Origin: JAEUSG01 sp964590225
GTDB taxonomy: Bacteria > Fibrobacterota > OXYB2-FULL-49-7 > JAEUSG01
Direction: 5' to 3'
Length of the DNA: 64,000 nt
Assembly: GCA_964590225.1 (NCBI GenBank)
Contig: CAZPWS010000002.1
Location: forward strand, 62,001-126,000
The notes beneath the pieces were generated by a model. That model did not search any database and had not been told where the DNA came from. It saw nothing but the letters and a program-made list of their open reading frames with translations. Positions 15,520-23,516 of the stretch are shown here, in pieces. The position numbers and the translations under genes are program-made. The stretch's first letter is position 1. Each line of letters starts with the position of its first letter.

Positions 15520-17172
15520 TTATACCCCCGCAGATTCAAAAGCTGAGGCTACAATTGCCTTCGCTTCGGTTTGAATATCTTTTAGGTGTTCTGAGCCGTT
15601 AAAACTTTCGGAATATATTTTATAGATGTCTTCAGTTCCTGATGGCCGTGCTGCAAACCATCCATTTTTTGTTGTGACTTTAAGCCCACCAATGGGCGCG
15701 TTGTTTCCTGGAGCATTGGTGAGAATGGCCTCTATTTTTTCTCCCGCCAAAAATTCTGCACTTATTGCAGCAGGAGTCAGAGTTGATAAAACTTTCCGTT
15801 GCACGGCATTCGCCTGTACATCCATCCTATTGTAAACAGGTGAACCATATTTTTCAGTAAGCTCCTTGTAGTACACACCAGGATCCCTGCCGCATTTTAC
15901 TGTAATCTCGGCAGCAAGGAGATCCATAATTATTCCATCCTTGTCAGTTGACCAGACCGAACCATCCTTTCTGAGAAAAGAGGCCCCCGCGCTTTCTTCG
16001 CCGCCAAAAGCGCAGCTACCGGATTTTAAGCCGTCAACAAACCACTTAAAACCTACCGGAACTTCAACAAGCCTTTTTTCAAGGCCGTGAGCCACGCGGT
16101 CGATCATGGAGCTGGATACAAGGGTTTTGCCTATGCCAGAATCATTTTTCCAGTCAGCTCTTGATTTAAATAGATAGTCGATTGCCACAGAAAGATAGTG
16201 GTTGGGATTCATCAGCCCCGTGCTCTTAGTGACAATTCCATGCCGGTCGTAGTCGGGATCGTTGCCAAAGGCAATATCGAATTTATCTTTAAGTTCAATT
16301 AATGAAGCCATCGCATAAGGCGAAGAGCAGTCCATTCGGATTTTACCATCTTTATCAACACACATAAAGCTGAAGGTGGGGTCGGGGAAAGGGTTAATAA
16401 TTGTTAAGTTAATTCCGTACTTTTCCTTTATTGGCTGCCAATAACCAATACCAGAACCACCCATTGGATCCACACCTATTGCAAGTCCGTACGATGCAAT
16501 TGCACCCATGTCTATTATTGATGCGAGTTCATCGACATAAGGGGTGATATAGTCGTACTCTTTCACAAACCCGCTTTTAATCGCCTTTTCAATTGGGTGT
16601 CTCTTCACCCCCTTAAGCCCATTTTTAAGAATTTCATTTGCTCTATCCTGTATAATCTTCGTTACAGAAGTGTCTGCAGGACCTCCGTCAGGAGGGTTGT
16701 ATTTAAAACCGCCATCTTCGGGAGGATTGTGTGAGGGAGTAATAACAATACCATCGGCAAGCCCGTTATCTCTGCCACTATTGTACGAAAGTATAGCGTG
16801 AGAAATTACAGGGGTTGGAGTATATGCAGCATCTTTGGCAATTCGAACCGTAACCTCATTTGCAGAAAAAACCTCTATGGCAGAAATATGGGCAGGTGTG
16901 GAAAGGGCGTGTGTGTCCATTCCCAGAAATAATGGTCCTGAATATCCCTTGGATTTCCTGTATTCGGCAATTGCCTGTGATATAGCAAGAACATGATCTT
17001 CATTAAAAGAACCCTTTATTGACTTACCTCGGTGGCCGGAGGTTCCGAAAGAGACAGCCTGCTCTGTGTTGTCAGGATTTGGATGTATTGCGTAATAGGC
17101 AGAAACCAGTTTTGGAATATCGGTCAAAAGTTCCTTGGGCGCTTTTTTTCCTGCGAGATTATGCAACGCCAT
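15520..17172 (-). CDS. pgm: Phosphoglucomutase (alpha-D-glucose phosphate-specific)
   Basis: A 550-residue cytoplasmic enzyme interconverting glucose-1-phosphate and glucose-6-phosphate. Marks are FGTSGHRG at 42-49, the phosphoserine loop TPSHNPPEDGG (Ser147), the metal-binding loop GNDPDYDRHG near 300 and the sugar loop FGGEESAG, with a phosphate-binding RPSGTEDIYKIYSESF near the C-terminus. This matches the E. coli Pgm subfamily in both length and motifs. It lies between greA, three bases upstream, and the MgtC-like gene. It could process hexose-1-phosphates produced by phosphorylases such as GH130, though mannose-1-phosphate would need a different mutase specificity. Confidence 0.95.
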   Translation of the reverse strand: MALHNLAGKKAPKELLTDIPKLVSAYYAIHPNPDNTEQAVSFGTSGHRGKSIKGSFNEDHVLAISQAIAEYRKSKGYSGPLFLGMDTHALSTPAHISAIEVFSANEVTVRIAKDAAYTPTPVISHAILSYNSGRDNGLADGIVITPSHNPPEDGGFKYNPPDGGPADTSVTKIIQDRANEILKNGLKGVKRHPIEKAIKSGFVKEYDYITPYVDELASIIDMGAIASYGLAIGVDPMGGSGIGYWQPIKEKYGINLTIINPFPDPTFSFMCVDKDGKIRMDCSSPYAMASLIELKDKFDIAFGNDPDYDRHGIVTKSTGLMNPNHYLSVAIDYLFKSRADWKNDSGIGKTLVSSSMIDRVAHGLEKRLVEVPVGFKWFVDGLKSGSCAFGGEESAGASFLRKDGSVWSTDKDGIIMDLLAAEITVKCGRDPGVYYKELTEKYGSPVYNRMDVQANAVQRKVLSTLTPAAISAEFLAGEKIEAILTNAPGNNAPIGGLKVTTKNGWFAARPSGTEDIYKIYSESFNGSEHLKDIQTEAKAIVASAFESAGV

Positions 17173-17175
17173 AAA

Positions 17176-17649
17176 TTACCGCCTTATGCCAAGAATTGTG
17201 TATTTGAGAGTTTTACCATTTGGTGCCTTTACAGAAATAACATCATTAACACTAAGACCAAGCATTGCTTTGCCAATCGGAGATTGTACGGAAATTTTAT
17301 TTTCGTCAATGTTGGCTTCAAGAGCGGAAACAAGGGTGTATTCTATTTCTTCGTTGTCTGTATGATCACGAAGTTTAACAATCGCACCTATAAAGGCTTT
17401 GTCTTTGGCGATTCTTGAGTCGTCAAGAATTCGTGCGCTCGAAAGTTTTTCGGAGAGTTCCTTAATTTCCCTTTCGTTCTGATCCAGTTTTTCTTTTGCG
17501 GCGTCGTATTCGGCGTTTTCTGAGAGGTCGCCAAAAGAACGGGCATGATCCATCTCCGATGCTATCTGCCTTCTCTTTTCGGTCATTAGGAAAGTTAACT
17601 TTTCCTGAAGTTTTTCGAATCCGTCTCTTGATAAATGTTGTACATCCAT
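17176..17649 (-). CDS. greA: Transcription elongation factor GreA
   Basis: 157 residues, normal for GreA. The N-terminal coiled coil carries LSRDGFEKLQEKLTFL and the tip region SFGDLSENAEYDAAKEK, whose acidic residues reach the RNA polymerase active site. The C-terminal FKBP-like half includes SPIGKAMLGLSVNDVISVKAPNG. GreA rescues backtracked RNA polymerase by stimulating transcript cleavage. The start at 17649 matches the family; the open frame runs 19 codons further into sequence unlike GreA. It heads the minus-strand run that continues into pgm. The 212-base gap to the divergent SGNH gene should hold its promoter. Confidence 0.95.
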   Translation of the reverse strand: MDVQHLSRDGFEKLQEKLTFLMTEKRRQIASEMDHARSFGDLSENAEYDAAKEKLDQNEREIKELSEKLSSARILDDSRIAKDKAFIGAIVKLRDHTDNEEIEYTLVSALEANIDENKISVQSPIGKAMLGLSVNDVISVKAPNGKTLKYTILGIRR

Positions 17650-17861
17650 TTGAAATCCCGGTTTCCTTTCCGTCGCACGGACAAAAAAAAAGGGGCAGAC
17701 GACCATGAATTTTTTTACTGTGGCCGTTGCCGACTTTTGTGCGGTTAAATAACAGTTACTCTAATACCCAAATAAGATATAAATTTATCCGACATTAAGC
17801 AAAAAAGAGTTGAAATGAATTATCTTTGGAAAAGTAACCATCAATAAAAGAGGTAAACTTT
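17650..17861. promoter_or_regulatory. Divergent intergenic region between greA and the SGNH hydrolase gene
   Basis: This AT-rich gap must carry promoters for both directions. For greA a TTGCTT with a 17-base spacer and TATCTT is visible around 17775-17803 on the minus strand. For the SGNH gene a TTGAAA starts at 17809, but no good -10 follows at 17 bases. AAAGAGGT (17848-17855) is the likely ribosome binding site of the SGNH gene. The promoter matches are weak. Confidence 0.3.
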
Positions 17862-18512
17862 ATGTTAATAGAAACAAACAGTAAACTTGTAATGATTGGC
17901 GATTCGATTACAGATTGTGGGCGTTCCAGACCCATTGGCGAAATGGCTTTTAATGGCTTGGGAAACGGTTTCGTAAACATTGTTAATGGAATTCTTACCG
18001 CTACTCATCCAGAAAAAAAGATCAGGATTTATAACATGGGTATTGGCGGAAATACGATAAAGCATCTTGAAGAACGGTGGCAGACAGATGTTATTAATAT
18101 CAAGCCCGATTGGCTTTCAATAATGATCGGTATAAACGATGTGTGGCGCCATTTTGATGCGTATCTCGAAAATGAAGTACACATTCCGCTCGAACTATAT
18201 GAAGAAAAGCTGGAGAATCTTGTGAAAACAACAAAACCTGCTCTCAAAGGTTTGGTTATGATGACCCCTTACATGATAGAGCCAAACAAATCCGATGCCA
18301 TGCGCTCAATGATGGATTTGTACGGAGCGGTAGTTGCTCGCATAGCTAATAAGTATGGAGCAATATTTATTGATATTCAAGCAGAGTTTGACAAGGCGAC
18401 AAAGGTGCTTCATCCAATGTCAATAGCAAACGATCGCATCCACCCTAATACTGTAGGGCATTCAATAATAGCCAGGGCTTTTCTTACGGCGATTGGCTAT
18501 AAATGGTTGTAG
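17862..18512 (+). CDS. SGNH/GDSL-family hydrolase
   Basis: 216 residues with the four SGNH blocks: IGDSITD (Ser15 nucleophile), the glycine block NMGIGGNTI, GIND with the oxyanion Asn, and the terminal NDRIHPNTVGH with the Asp and His of the triad. Such enzymes cleave acyl or acetyl esters. Many relatives of this size deacetylate plant polysaccharides such as rhamnogalacturonan or xylan, but no signal peptide is present, so a cytoplasmic role on taken-up acetylated sugars is more likely. It is the only plus-strand gene between two minus-strand runs, and ends nine bases from the convergent gene at 18521. Confidence 0.85.
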   Translation: MLIETNSKLVMIGDSITDCGRSRPIGEMAFNGLGNGFVNIVNGILTATHPEKKIRIYNMGIGGNTIKHLEERWQTDVINIKPDWLSIMIGINDVWRHFDAYLENEVHIPLELYEEKLENLVKTTKPALKGLVMMTPYMIEPNKSDAMRSMMDLYGAVVARIANKYGAIFIDIQAEFDKATKVLHPMSIANDRIHPNTVGHSIIARAFLTAIGYKWL

Positions 18513-18520
18513 GAGTAATA

Positions 18521-19108
18521 TTACCGTAAGAGATAATATTTAACCATAGTAGCTTCTTTAATTACGCCGTTAACTACTGCCTTTTCTCCATACGAAAGGT
18601 TTTCCTTTTGAGCTATATGTGAGAGTTTGCCCAATATTTTATCCATACCTTTCCCTGTAAATAAATCAATAAATTCCTGTTTCTTGAACTTGTTTTCCCT
18701 CTCCCTTGATCTTTGGATATACAAACCTTTGAGTTCCATATCGCTCGAGAGACCAAAAACAAACTCAATGGCGCCAAATTCACCCCTTTGGGAGGGAGCA
18801 AAGATATAGCCAATAAGCTGTCCGGCATTGTTAACCATCTCGTAATAGGTAAAAACTTTATCTTGACCGGGCAGCAGTTGTTCGCCAATTTCCTTTTCGA
18901 TTGCGGCTCTATCTTCTGAGGAAATTTGTCTATTTACTGTTCTGTAATCATTTGCTTCCGTGAACAGCCGCTTCATGGTTCTTTCCGGATTACGCCAGAC
19001 ACATGGAAACTGTTCCTGAGCCTGAATTGCTGAATAGCTACCTATCAATAGAATACTGAAAATAAAGCTGTATATTAACCGCATTAAATTGATGCTTCCC
19101 ATTTTCAT
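18521..19108 (-). CDS. Exported protein, FMN-binding-domain-like
   Basis: A 195-residue protein with an N-terminal signal (LMRLIYSFIFSILLIGSYSAIQA). The mature part contains FPCVWRNPERTMKRLF, then QLIGYIFAPSQRGEFGAIEFVFGLSSDMELKGLYIQ, whose turn-strand pattern resembles the NqrC/RnfG-type FMN-binding domain. No covalent-flavin SGAT motif is seen, so flavin binding is uncertain. A GAGGGGG eight bases before the ATG at 19108 supports the start. The first 71 bases overlap, in another frame, the end of the outer-membrane barrel gene. It is the last gene of the operon 22589-18521. Confidence 0.5.
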   Translation of the reverse strand: MKMGSINLMRLIYSFIFSILLIGSYSAIQAQEQFPCVWRNPERTMKRLFTEANDYRTVNRQISSEDRAAIEKEIGEQLLPGQDKVFTYYEMVNNAGQLIGYIFAPSQRGEFGAIEFVFGLSSDMELKGLYIQRSRERENKFKKQEFIDLFTGKGMDKILGKLSHIAQKENLSYGEKAVVNGVIKEATMVKYYLLR

Positions 19109-19958
19109 AACTATAGCCCCCTCTCATTGTTAACGAGCGATATTTGGTTGTGAATCCAGAATACAACCTGTGAAGTCTGCTTTTATCCAAAGCTAAGAAT
19201 CTATAACCGCTGTTTATTTCTAATCTTCTGAATATTGGATAATCCATAAGCAGTGTAGCGGCAAGACTTCCATCGGCTAACTCACCAAATGCTATTTCTG
19301 CCCTGCAATTAAGCCCATTTTTCAACAAGTATAAATCGATGCTTCCAATGTGGCGTCTGTGGTTATTAATACTATCATGAAGCAATACTGTTCCCACTGC
19401 ACCAGAAGCTCCTACTACAACAGACTCATCGCTGTTAAGCGGAAATGAAAGCTTACCAACCAATAAGCCTTTGCCCAGTCGCTCAAAACTGCCATGCGCC
19501 CCCACCCCCCGTGTAAGGGAAAGCGCGTAGTCGAAATGGCTCATCACTCCAGAAAATAGAGCGCCATCATCGGCCTCAATTCCGAGGGAGTATTCTTCGA
19601 GTCCGGCCCATAGATATCTTGATGATGGATATGTGGTTATTGTACCAAACGGAAGGGCAAAACGGCCAATAGTAATGTTCCACCTGCTTAACGGTCCCTT
19701 GTAGCGAAGGTATCCTTCATGGAGCATGTGCCCATGCAAATTGTCATGCACTTCTCCATTAATAAACAGTATAAGCCGATCTCCTCTGCTATCCGAAAAG
19801 GTTTTTCGTACGGCTAAAGACAAATACTCAAAACTTCCGCTTAAGCTTGTTGTATCACTGCTTTCTGCCCGTACATCACTCTCTATTGTGGCACTCAATG
19901 CGCCAAAAATAGAGAGTGGAACAAGCATAAAAAATAGCCGTGAAAGGAGAACAGGCAT
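19038..19958 (-). CDS. Outer-membrane beta-barrel protein of the exported operon
   Basis: About 306 residues. A signal peptide (PVLLSRLFFMLVPLSIFGALSA) is followed by alternating amphipathic strands such as RWNITIGRFALPFGTITTYPS and SRLHRLYSGFTTKYRSLTMRGG, ending with NIQLYFQYSIDR. This is the pattern of a porin-like barrel, similar to proteins modelled as phosphate-selective or DcaP-like porins, though I cannot name a family. The start at 19958 lies four bases after the ABC ATPase stop; the longer open frame to 20036 would overlap that gene. Its role is probably to provide the outer-membrane step for the ABC permease next to it, an inference from the operon. Confidence 0.65.
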   Translation of the reverse strand: MPVLLSRLFFMLVPLSIFGALSATIESDVRAESSDTTSLSGSFEYLSLAVRKTFSDSRGDRLILFINGEVHDNLHGHMLHEGYLRYKGPLSRWNITIGRFALPFGTITTYPSSRYLWAGLEEYSLGIEADDGALFSGVMSHFDYALSLTRGVGAHGSFERLGKGLLVGKLSFPLNSDESVVVGASGAVGTVLLHDSINNHRRHIGSIDLYLLKNGLNCRAEIAFGELADGSLAATLLMDYPIFRRLEINSGYRFLALDKSRLHRLYSGFTTKYRSLTMRGGYSYENGKHQFNAVNIQLYFQYSIDR

Positions 19959-19962
19959 ATGG

Positions 19963-20628
19963 TTACTTGATCCTGCCATCTTCAATATGGATGACACGAT
20001 CGCTCCTTTTGACAAGCTCATTGTTGTGGGTAACAACTATTATTGTGCGCCCTTTTTTGTGAAGATCATCAAACAGGGCCATTATCCCTTCGGCATTACG
20101 GGAGTCAAGATTGCCCGTAGGTTCATCTGCAAGAATCAGCGGGGCGTCATTTACGAGCGACCTCGCTACTGCAACTCTCTGCATTTCTCCTCCCGAAAGC
20201 TGCCCGGGTAAATGATTAACTCTATGCGACAACCCAACAATTTCAAGCAGTTCGCGTATTTTATTTTCGTTTATAGGCTTGTGCAAAAAAAGGCCTGGTA
20301 AAGCAACATTATCAAATACGCTTAATGTAGGAATAAGAAAAAACTGCTGGAAAACAAAACCTATGCTGTTTTTCCGCACTCTTGCAAGCTGCTTTTCGTC
20401 GGCATGAGATATTTCTTCTCCAAGAATTGAAATCTCTCCGGCCGTCGGACGGTCAAGTCCCCCCATAATATTCAGAAGAGTAGTTTTGCCGGAACCGGAG
20501 TGGCCAACAACAGCAATAAATTCGCCGCTCCTGATTTCGACGCTTATGTTGTCGAGTGCGCGTACTGTTTCTACGCCTCGATGATAATATTTTTTGACAT
20601 TTTTTAAGGAAAGTACTTCGTTAGTCAT
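19963..20628 (-). CDS. ABC transporter ATP-binding protein (LolD/MacB family)
   Basis: 221 residues with a complete nucleotide-binding domain: Walker A GHSGSGKTT near 42-50, Q-loop FVFQQFFLIPTLSV, signature LSGGEMQRVAVARSLV, Walker B LILADEPTGNLDS and the H-loop VVTHN. The layout and the VEIRSGEFIAVVGHSGSGKTTLL style match the LolD/MacB/FtsE subfamily, whose members power extrusion of periplasmic cargo by mechanotransmission and do not move substrate through the membrane pore. It overlaps the permease gene by eight bases, so the two are translationally coupled. Confidence 0.92.
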   Translation of the reverse strand: MTNEVLSLKNVKKYYHRGVETVRALDNISVEIRSGEFIAVVGHSGSGKTTLLNIMGGLDRPTAGEISILGEEISHADEKQLARVRKNSIGFVFQQFFLIPTLSVFDNVALPGLFLHKPINENKIRELLEIVGLSHRVNHLPGQLSGGEMQRVAVARSLVNDAPLILADEPTGNLDSRNAEGIMALFDDLHKKGRTIIVVTHNNELVKRSDRVIHIEDGRIK

Positions 20629-21796
20629 TTCTTAATACCTCCATTGGAACTATCCGTGAAGCGCGAAAAGCAGGATAAAGAGAACAGAGAACACCAATAA
20701 TTGCGCACGAAAGAAATGAAAAGAAAACAATACCGAAAGTAGGAGAGGCTATTGAACCGGATGGCACAAAAGCAACAAGATACTTCCGCAATAATTCACC
20801 AAAAACTGGACTTAAAAAGAGACCTGCCACAACGCCAGTTAAACTACCGCTCACACTTATAAAAGTGGTTTCGAGCGCGATTAACCGCAGAAGGTCGCCT
20901 TTTTCTGCGCCTATGCATTTTAAATAGGCAATTTCCTTTTTCCTCTCAAGAATTGCCATTAACATTGTGTTAACGATTCCAAAAATAGATATGAGAAATG
21001 CAATACCCACCATTGCAAACATTATAACTCTTGTTGACGCAAAGAACTGCATTATCCCATCAGAAAGTTCCTTAGAGCCGATAACAAAATAGTCATTAGG
21101 CAGCATTGCCCTAAGTTTATTTTTTGCGATCGATAGATGGTCTATATCTTTTAATTTAACCGCAACTGCCGATAGCTTTCCCTCTCTGTCTATTAGTTTC
21201 TGCGCAACATTGAGCGGCAGGAAAAACATCCCGTCATCTTGACTGTAGCTTCTTTTAAGAATTCCGCTTACAATAAACTCTCTTTCAAACGATTCAAAAA
21301 ATATTTTATCGCCTACATCCCGTTGCTCCATTCTTGCGACTTCCGCTCCGAGAATTATTGATGAATCGTTTACAAAATAGCCGCCAGATTCGTATTTCCA
21401 GTCGGGCTTTACCCTTTCTACGCTCTGGTCAACTCCCATGAAGATATCGGTCCTGCTTCCATCCGCAACTGTAACGGAGAAGAGCTGAAAAGAAAATACT
21501 TCCTCAATCTCAGGAATTGTTTTAAGTTTTTCTATAATGTCCTGCGAAACAAAAAGTGGGCTAAGACCGCCTTGCGCAATAACAGACGCCGCCTCAATTG
21601 GGCAACCTTCTTTAGTTATGTAGAGGTGAATCCCCGTTTTATCTACAAGGTCGTTCTGTACTGCCCCACCGTAGCCCCTGTCGAGCGATAAAACTATTGT
21701 CATTGTAGCGGCAGAAACAAAGAGAGCAAGGGAAGTTAAAACACTTCGCATTCTGTTTCGCCAAAGATTGCTTATGGCAAATTTTACAAAAGTCAT
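20621..21796 (-). CDS. ABC transporter permease, MacB/FtsX family
   Basis: 391 residues in the MacB topology: one N-terminal membrane helix (NLWRNRMRSVLTSLALFVSAATMTIVLS), a large periplasmic domain of about 220 residues and three C-terminal helices containing the FtsX domain (MLMAILERKKEIAYLKCIGAEKGDLLRLIALE). It will pair with the ATPase encoded next. The periplasmic domain likely contacts the lipoprotein or Cys/His-rich peptide encoded upstream, which is inference. It starts 16 bases after the lipoprotein gene. The cargo is unknown. Confidence 0.9.
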   Translation of the reverse strand: MTFVKFAISNLWRNRMRSVLTSLALFVSAATMTIVLSLDRGYGGAVQNDLVDKTGIHLYITKEGCPIEAASVIAQGGLSPLFVSQDIIEKLKTIPEIEEVFSFQLFSVTVADGSRTDIFMGVDQSVERVKPDWKYESGGYFVNDSSIILGAEVARMEQRDVGDKIFFESFEREFIVSGILKRSYSQDDGMFFLPLNVAQKLIDREGKLSAVAVKLKDIDHLSIAKNKLRAMLPNDYFVIGSKELSDGIMQFFASTRVIMFAMVGIAFLISIFGIVNTMLMAILERKKEIAYLKCIGAEKGDLLRLIALETTFISVSGSLTGVVAGLFLSPVFGELLRKYLVAFVPSGSIASPTFGIVFFSFLSCAIIGVLCSLYPAFRASRIVPMEVLRND

Positions 21797-21812
21797 ATTT
21801 TGTCCTTCCTGC

Positions 21813-22181
21813 TCAAGGTGTTTTAATGCCTATTGCTGCTACAACCACTCTTTCTTCGCCAGCAATAATATTGGCATATACTTCGGCAGTCTGACCGATT
21901 CTAAGTCTTGGAAGCGAAAAACCCTCCGGGAAAACCGTAACAACCGATTCGCCGTCCTTAAGGTTAAAATCGCATAGCCCCCCGCATTGGCCAGATACAA
22001 CGCCTTTTAGCAGCACAGTTTTACCATTCCAGTTGTCTGAGTGCGTTAGTAATTCCGCGAGGGCCACCGTTTCTACTCCATCTGGAATAGGCTTTCCAAG
22101 AGTCTGTGAACTTTTTGAACATCCAACAATTACAGCTGCCAGAAATATCATTGATATAAATTTCAGATAAATTATACGCAT
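21813..22181 (-). CDS. Putative lipoprotein with OB-fold-like domain and CGGLC motif
   Basis: 122 residues. The N-terminus is a signal with a lipobox-like VIVGC (Cys21). The mature part, LAELLTHSDNWNGKTVLLKGVV then GQCGGLCDFNLKDGESVVTVF, has the strand pattern of the small OB-fold-like domains found in exported proteins of the DUF4920/tRNA_anti-like type. Cys66 and Cys70 (CGGLC) could bind a metal or form a disulfide. I do not recognise a named family. It is the second gene of the operon, 63 bases after the Cys/His-rich gene and just before the permease. Confidence 0.6.
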   Translation of the reverse strand: MRIIYLKFISMIFLAAVIVGCSKSSQTLGKPIPDGVETVALAELLTHSDNWNGKTVLLKGVVSGQCGGLCDFNLKDGESVVTVFPEGFSLPRLRIGQTAEVYANIIAGEERVVVAAIGIKTP

Positions 22182-22244
22182 AATGCCTCCTAAAAGAGTT
22201 AATAGAATGTTAACAAAGAGTGATATTTTAACTGGTAAGAAGAT

Positions 22245-22589
22245 TTAAATCAGCAGAACTACGGTTTTTAGTGCATCGTTCAACTGGAGAACTGGTGGAG
22301 ATAGTCTTGAGTAATAAGCATTTTGTGTGATAAATACCACCGGTTCGGTAAATTTATCAACACCGATAATACAGTGGCAATTTTTACTGGAAAGAGGCTG
22401 TGTTGCTATCGGCTGAGCTGGGGATAAAACAGGCTCTTCATTTAATTCATGGTCACAATGAGCATCACAGTTACATGTAGAGTACATAACCGCATGATTT
22501 TCGTGGCAAAAGCAGGGAGAATCAGCAGCCCAAGCGAACTGTACCGAGAAAAACGCAACAATTAATAGAATCCCATTTAATCTGGTCAT
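22245..22589 (-). CDS. Small exported Cys/His-rich protein
   Basis: 114 residues. A signal peptide (MTRLNGILLIVAFFSVQFAWAA) precedes a segment dense in metal-ligand residues: Cys26, Cys28, His29, His32, Cys39, Cys41, His44, Cys45, His47, and later Cys71, His72, Cys73. The C-terminal third is hydrophobic and lacks cysteines. A periplasmic metal-binding role is likely, but no family is recognised. It is the first gene of the 22589-18521 operon. No Shine-Dalgarno sequence precedes its ATG; only 24 bases separate it from the divergent deacetylase gene. Confidence 0.6.
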   Translation of the reverse strand: MTRLNGILLIVAFFSVQFAWAADSPCFCHENHAVMYSTCNCDAHCDHELNEEPVLSPAQPIATQPLSSKNCHCIIGVDKFTEPVVFITQNAYYSRLSPPVLQLNDALKTVVLLI

Positions 22590-22613
22590 ATATAAAGTTT
22601 ACAATTTCATGAA

Positions 22614-23498
22614 ATGAAAATCAATAGTAGCTCTGTTTTTTCTTATATTTTGGTGATGTTTTTTATAGCCGTAATTTTATTCATAACGCTTATATTACTA
22701 TTGCTTTATCTTGTATGGCGGCTACAATTCGCTAAAAGCTACAGGCCTTCCTGCCCGGTAATTGTGTACCACTCGATCGATGTTAAAAAAGGCCTTCTCC
22801 CGACCTCTGTACCGGCCATGAATTTTCAACAGCAAGTTGAATGGCTTAAATCAAACAACTTTAAAACAGTTTCTGCGCCATCGCTTTTGTCGCCCAATCT
22901 AAATAATAAACAGATTTTTATCGGCTTCGAAGACAGCTATGCTTCGGTGGCAGAACATGCTCTGCCGCTTCTTTCAAAAGCAGGATTTACTGCAACTCTT
23001 TTTCTAATTACAGATTATATTGGTTCTCTAAATAGTTGGGATGTTGCCTTTTCAAAAATGAGACACATGAATAGGGAGGAAATTACAGAAGCAATCAATA
23101 AAGGCTTTACCATAGCCTCCCATACGAAAACCCATAGAGATTTACGGCGACTTACAGATCTTGAGTTGCGAAAGGAATTGGAGGGATCAAGGCTTGCTCT
23201 TGAGGATACCTTTGGTGTTAAGGTAAATGCATTATCATACCCCTTTGGGCGATTTAACGACAGAGTTAAAGCAGCTGCGAAAGATTCAGGCTACACACTC
23301 GCTTTTACCATAAACAGACCAGCGGGACAGAGAAAATTTGATTCATTAGCAATTCCTGCAACAGGAATTTATTCGGTAGATAAACTCCATAATTTTTCTG
23401 CAAAAGTTAATCGTACCGGCCTGTACTGGATCGATGAAATGAGGGATAAGATGTTTAACAGGTTCTCGTGCGGAACCATTCTAATAAAAACACGATAA
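22614..23498 (+). CDS. Membrane-anchored NodB-type polysaccharide deacetylase-like protein
   Basis: 294 residues: an N-terminal membrane anchor (about 9-35), then a NodB domain facing the periplasm. Motif 1 reads IGFEDSY (Glu106-Asp107) where active enzymes have TFDDG, so the usual catalytic-base Asp is Glu. Motif 2 SHTKTH keeps both metal-binding histidines (170, 174) and motif 3 is SYPFGRF. The start of the domain, VIVYHSI, is typical. Such enzymes remove N- or O-acetyl groups from polysaccharide or peptidoglycan; activity with Glu is uncertain. No Shine-Dalgarno sequence precedes the ATG. Tex follows after 18 bases. Confidence 0.75.
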   Translation: MKINSSSVFSYILVMFFIAVILFITLILLLLYLVWRLQFAKSYRPSCPVIVYHSIDVKKGLLPTSVPAMNFQQQVEWLKSNNFKTVSAPSLLSPNLNNKQIFIGFEDSYASVAEHALPLLSKAGFTATLFLITDYIGSLNSWDVAFSKMRHMNREEITEAINKGFTIASHTKTHRDLRRLTDLELRKELEGSRLALEDTFGVKVNALSYPFGRFNDRVKAAAKDSGYTLAFTINRPAGQRKFDSLAIPATGIYSVDKLHNFSAKVNRTGLYWIDEMRDKMFNRFSCGTILIKTR

Positions 23499-23516
23499 AT
23501 AAGGACTAATCAATAA

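Noticed and set aside
18517..18540. 7-bp inverted repeat AATATTA/TAATATT between the convergent SGNH and FMN-like genes
   Set aside because: The stem is only A and T, there is no T-run, and it overlaps coding bases; too weak to call a terminator.
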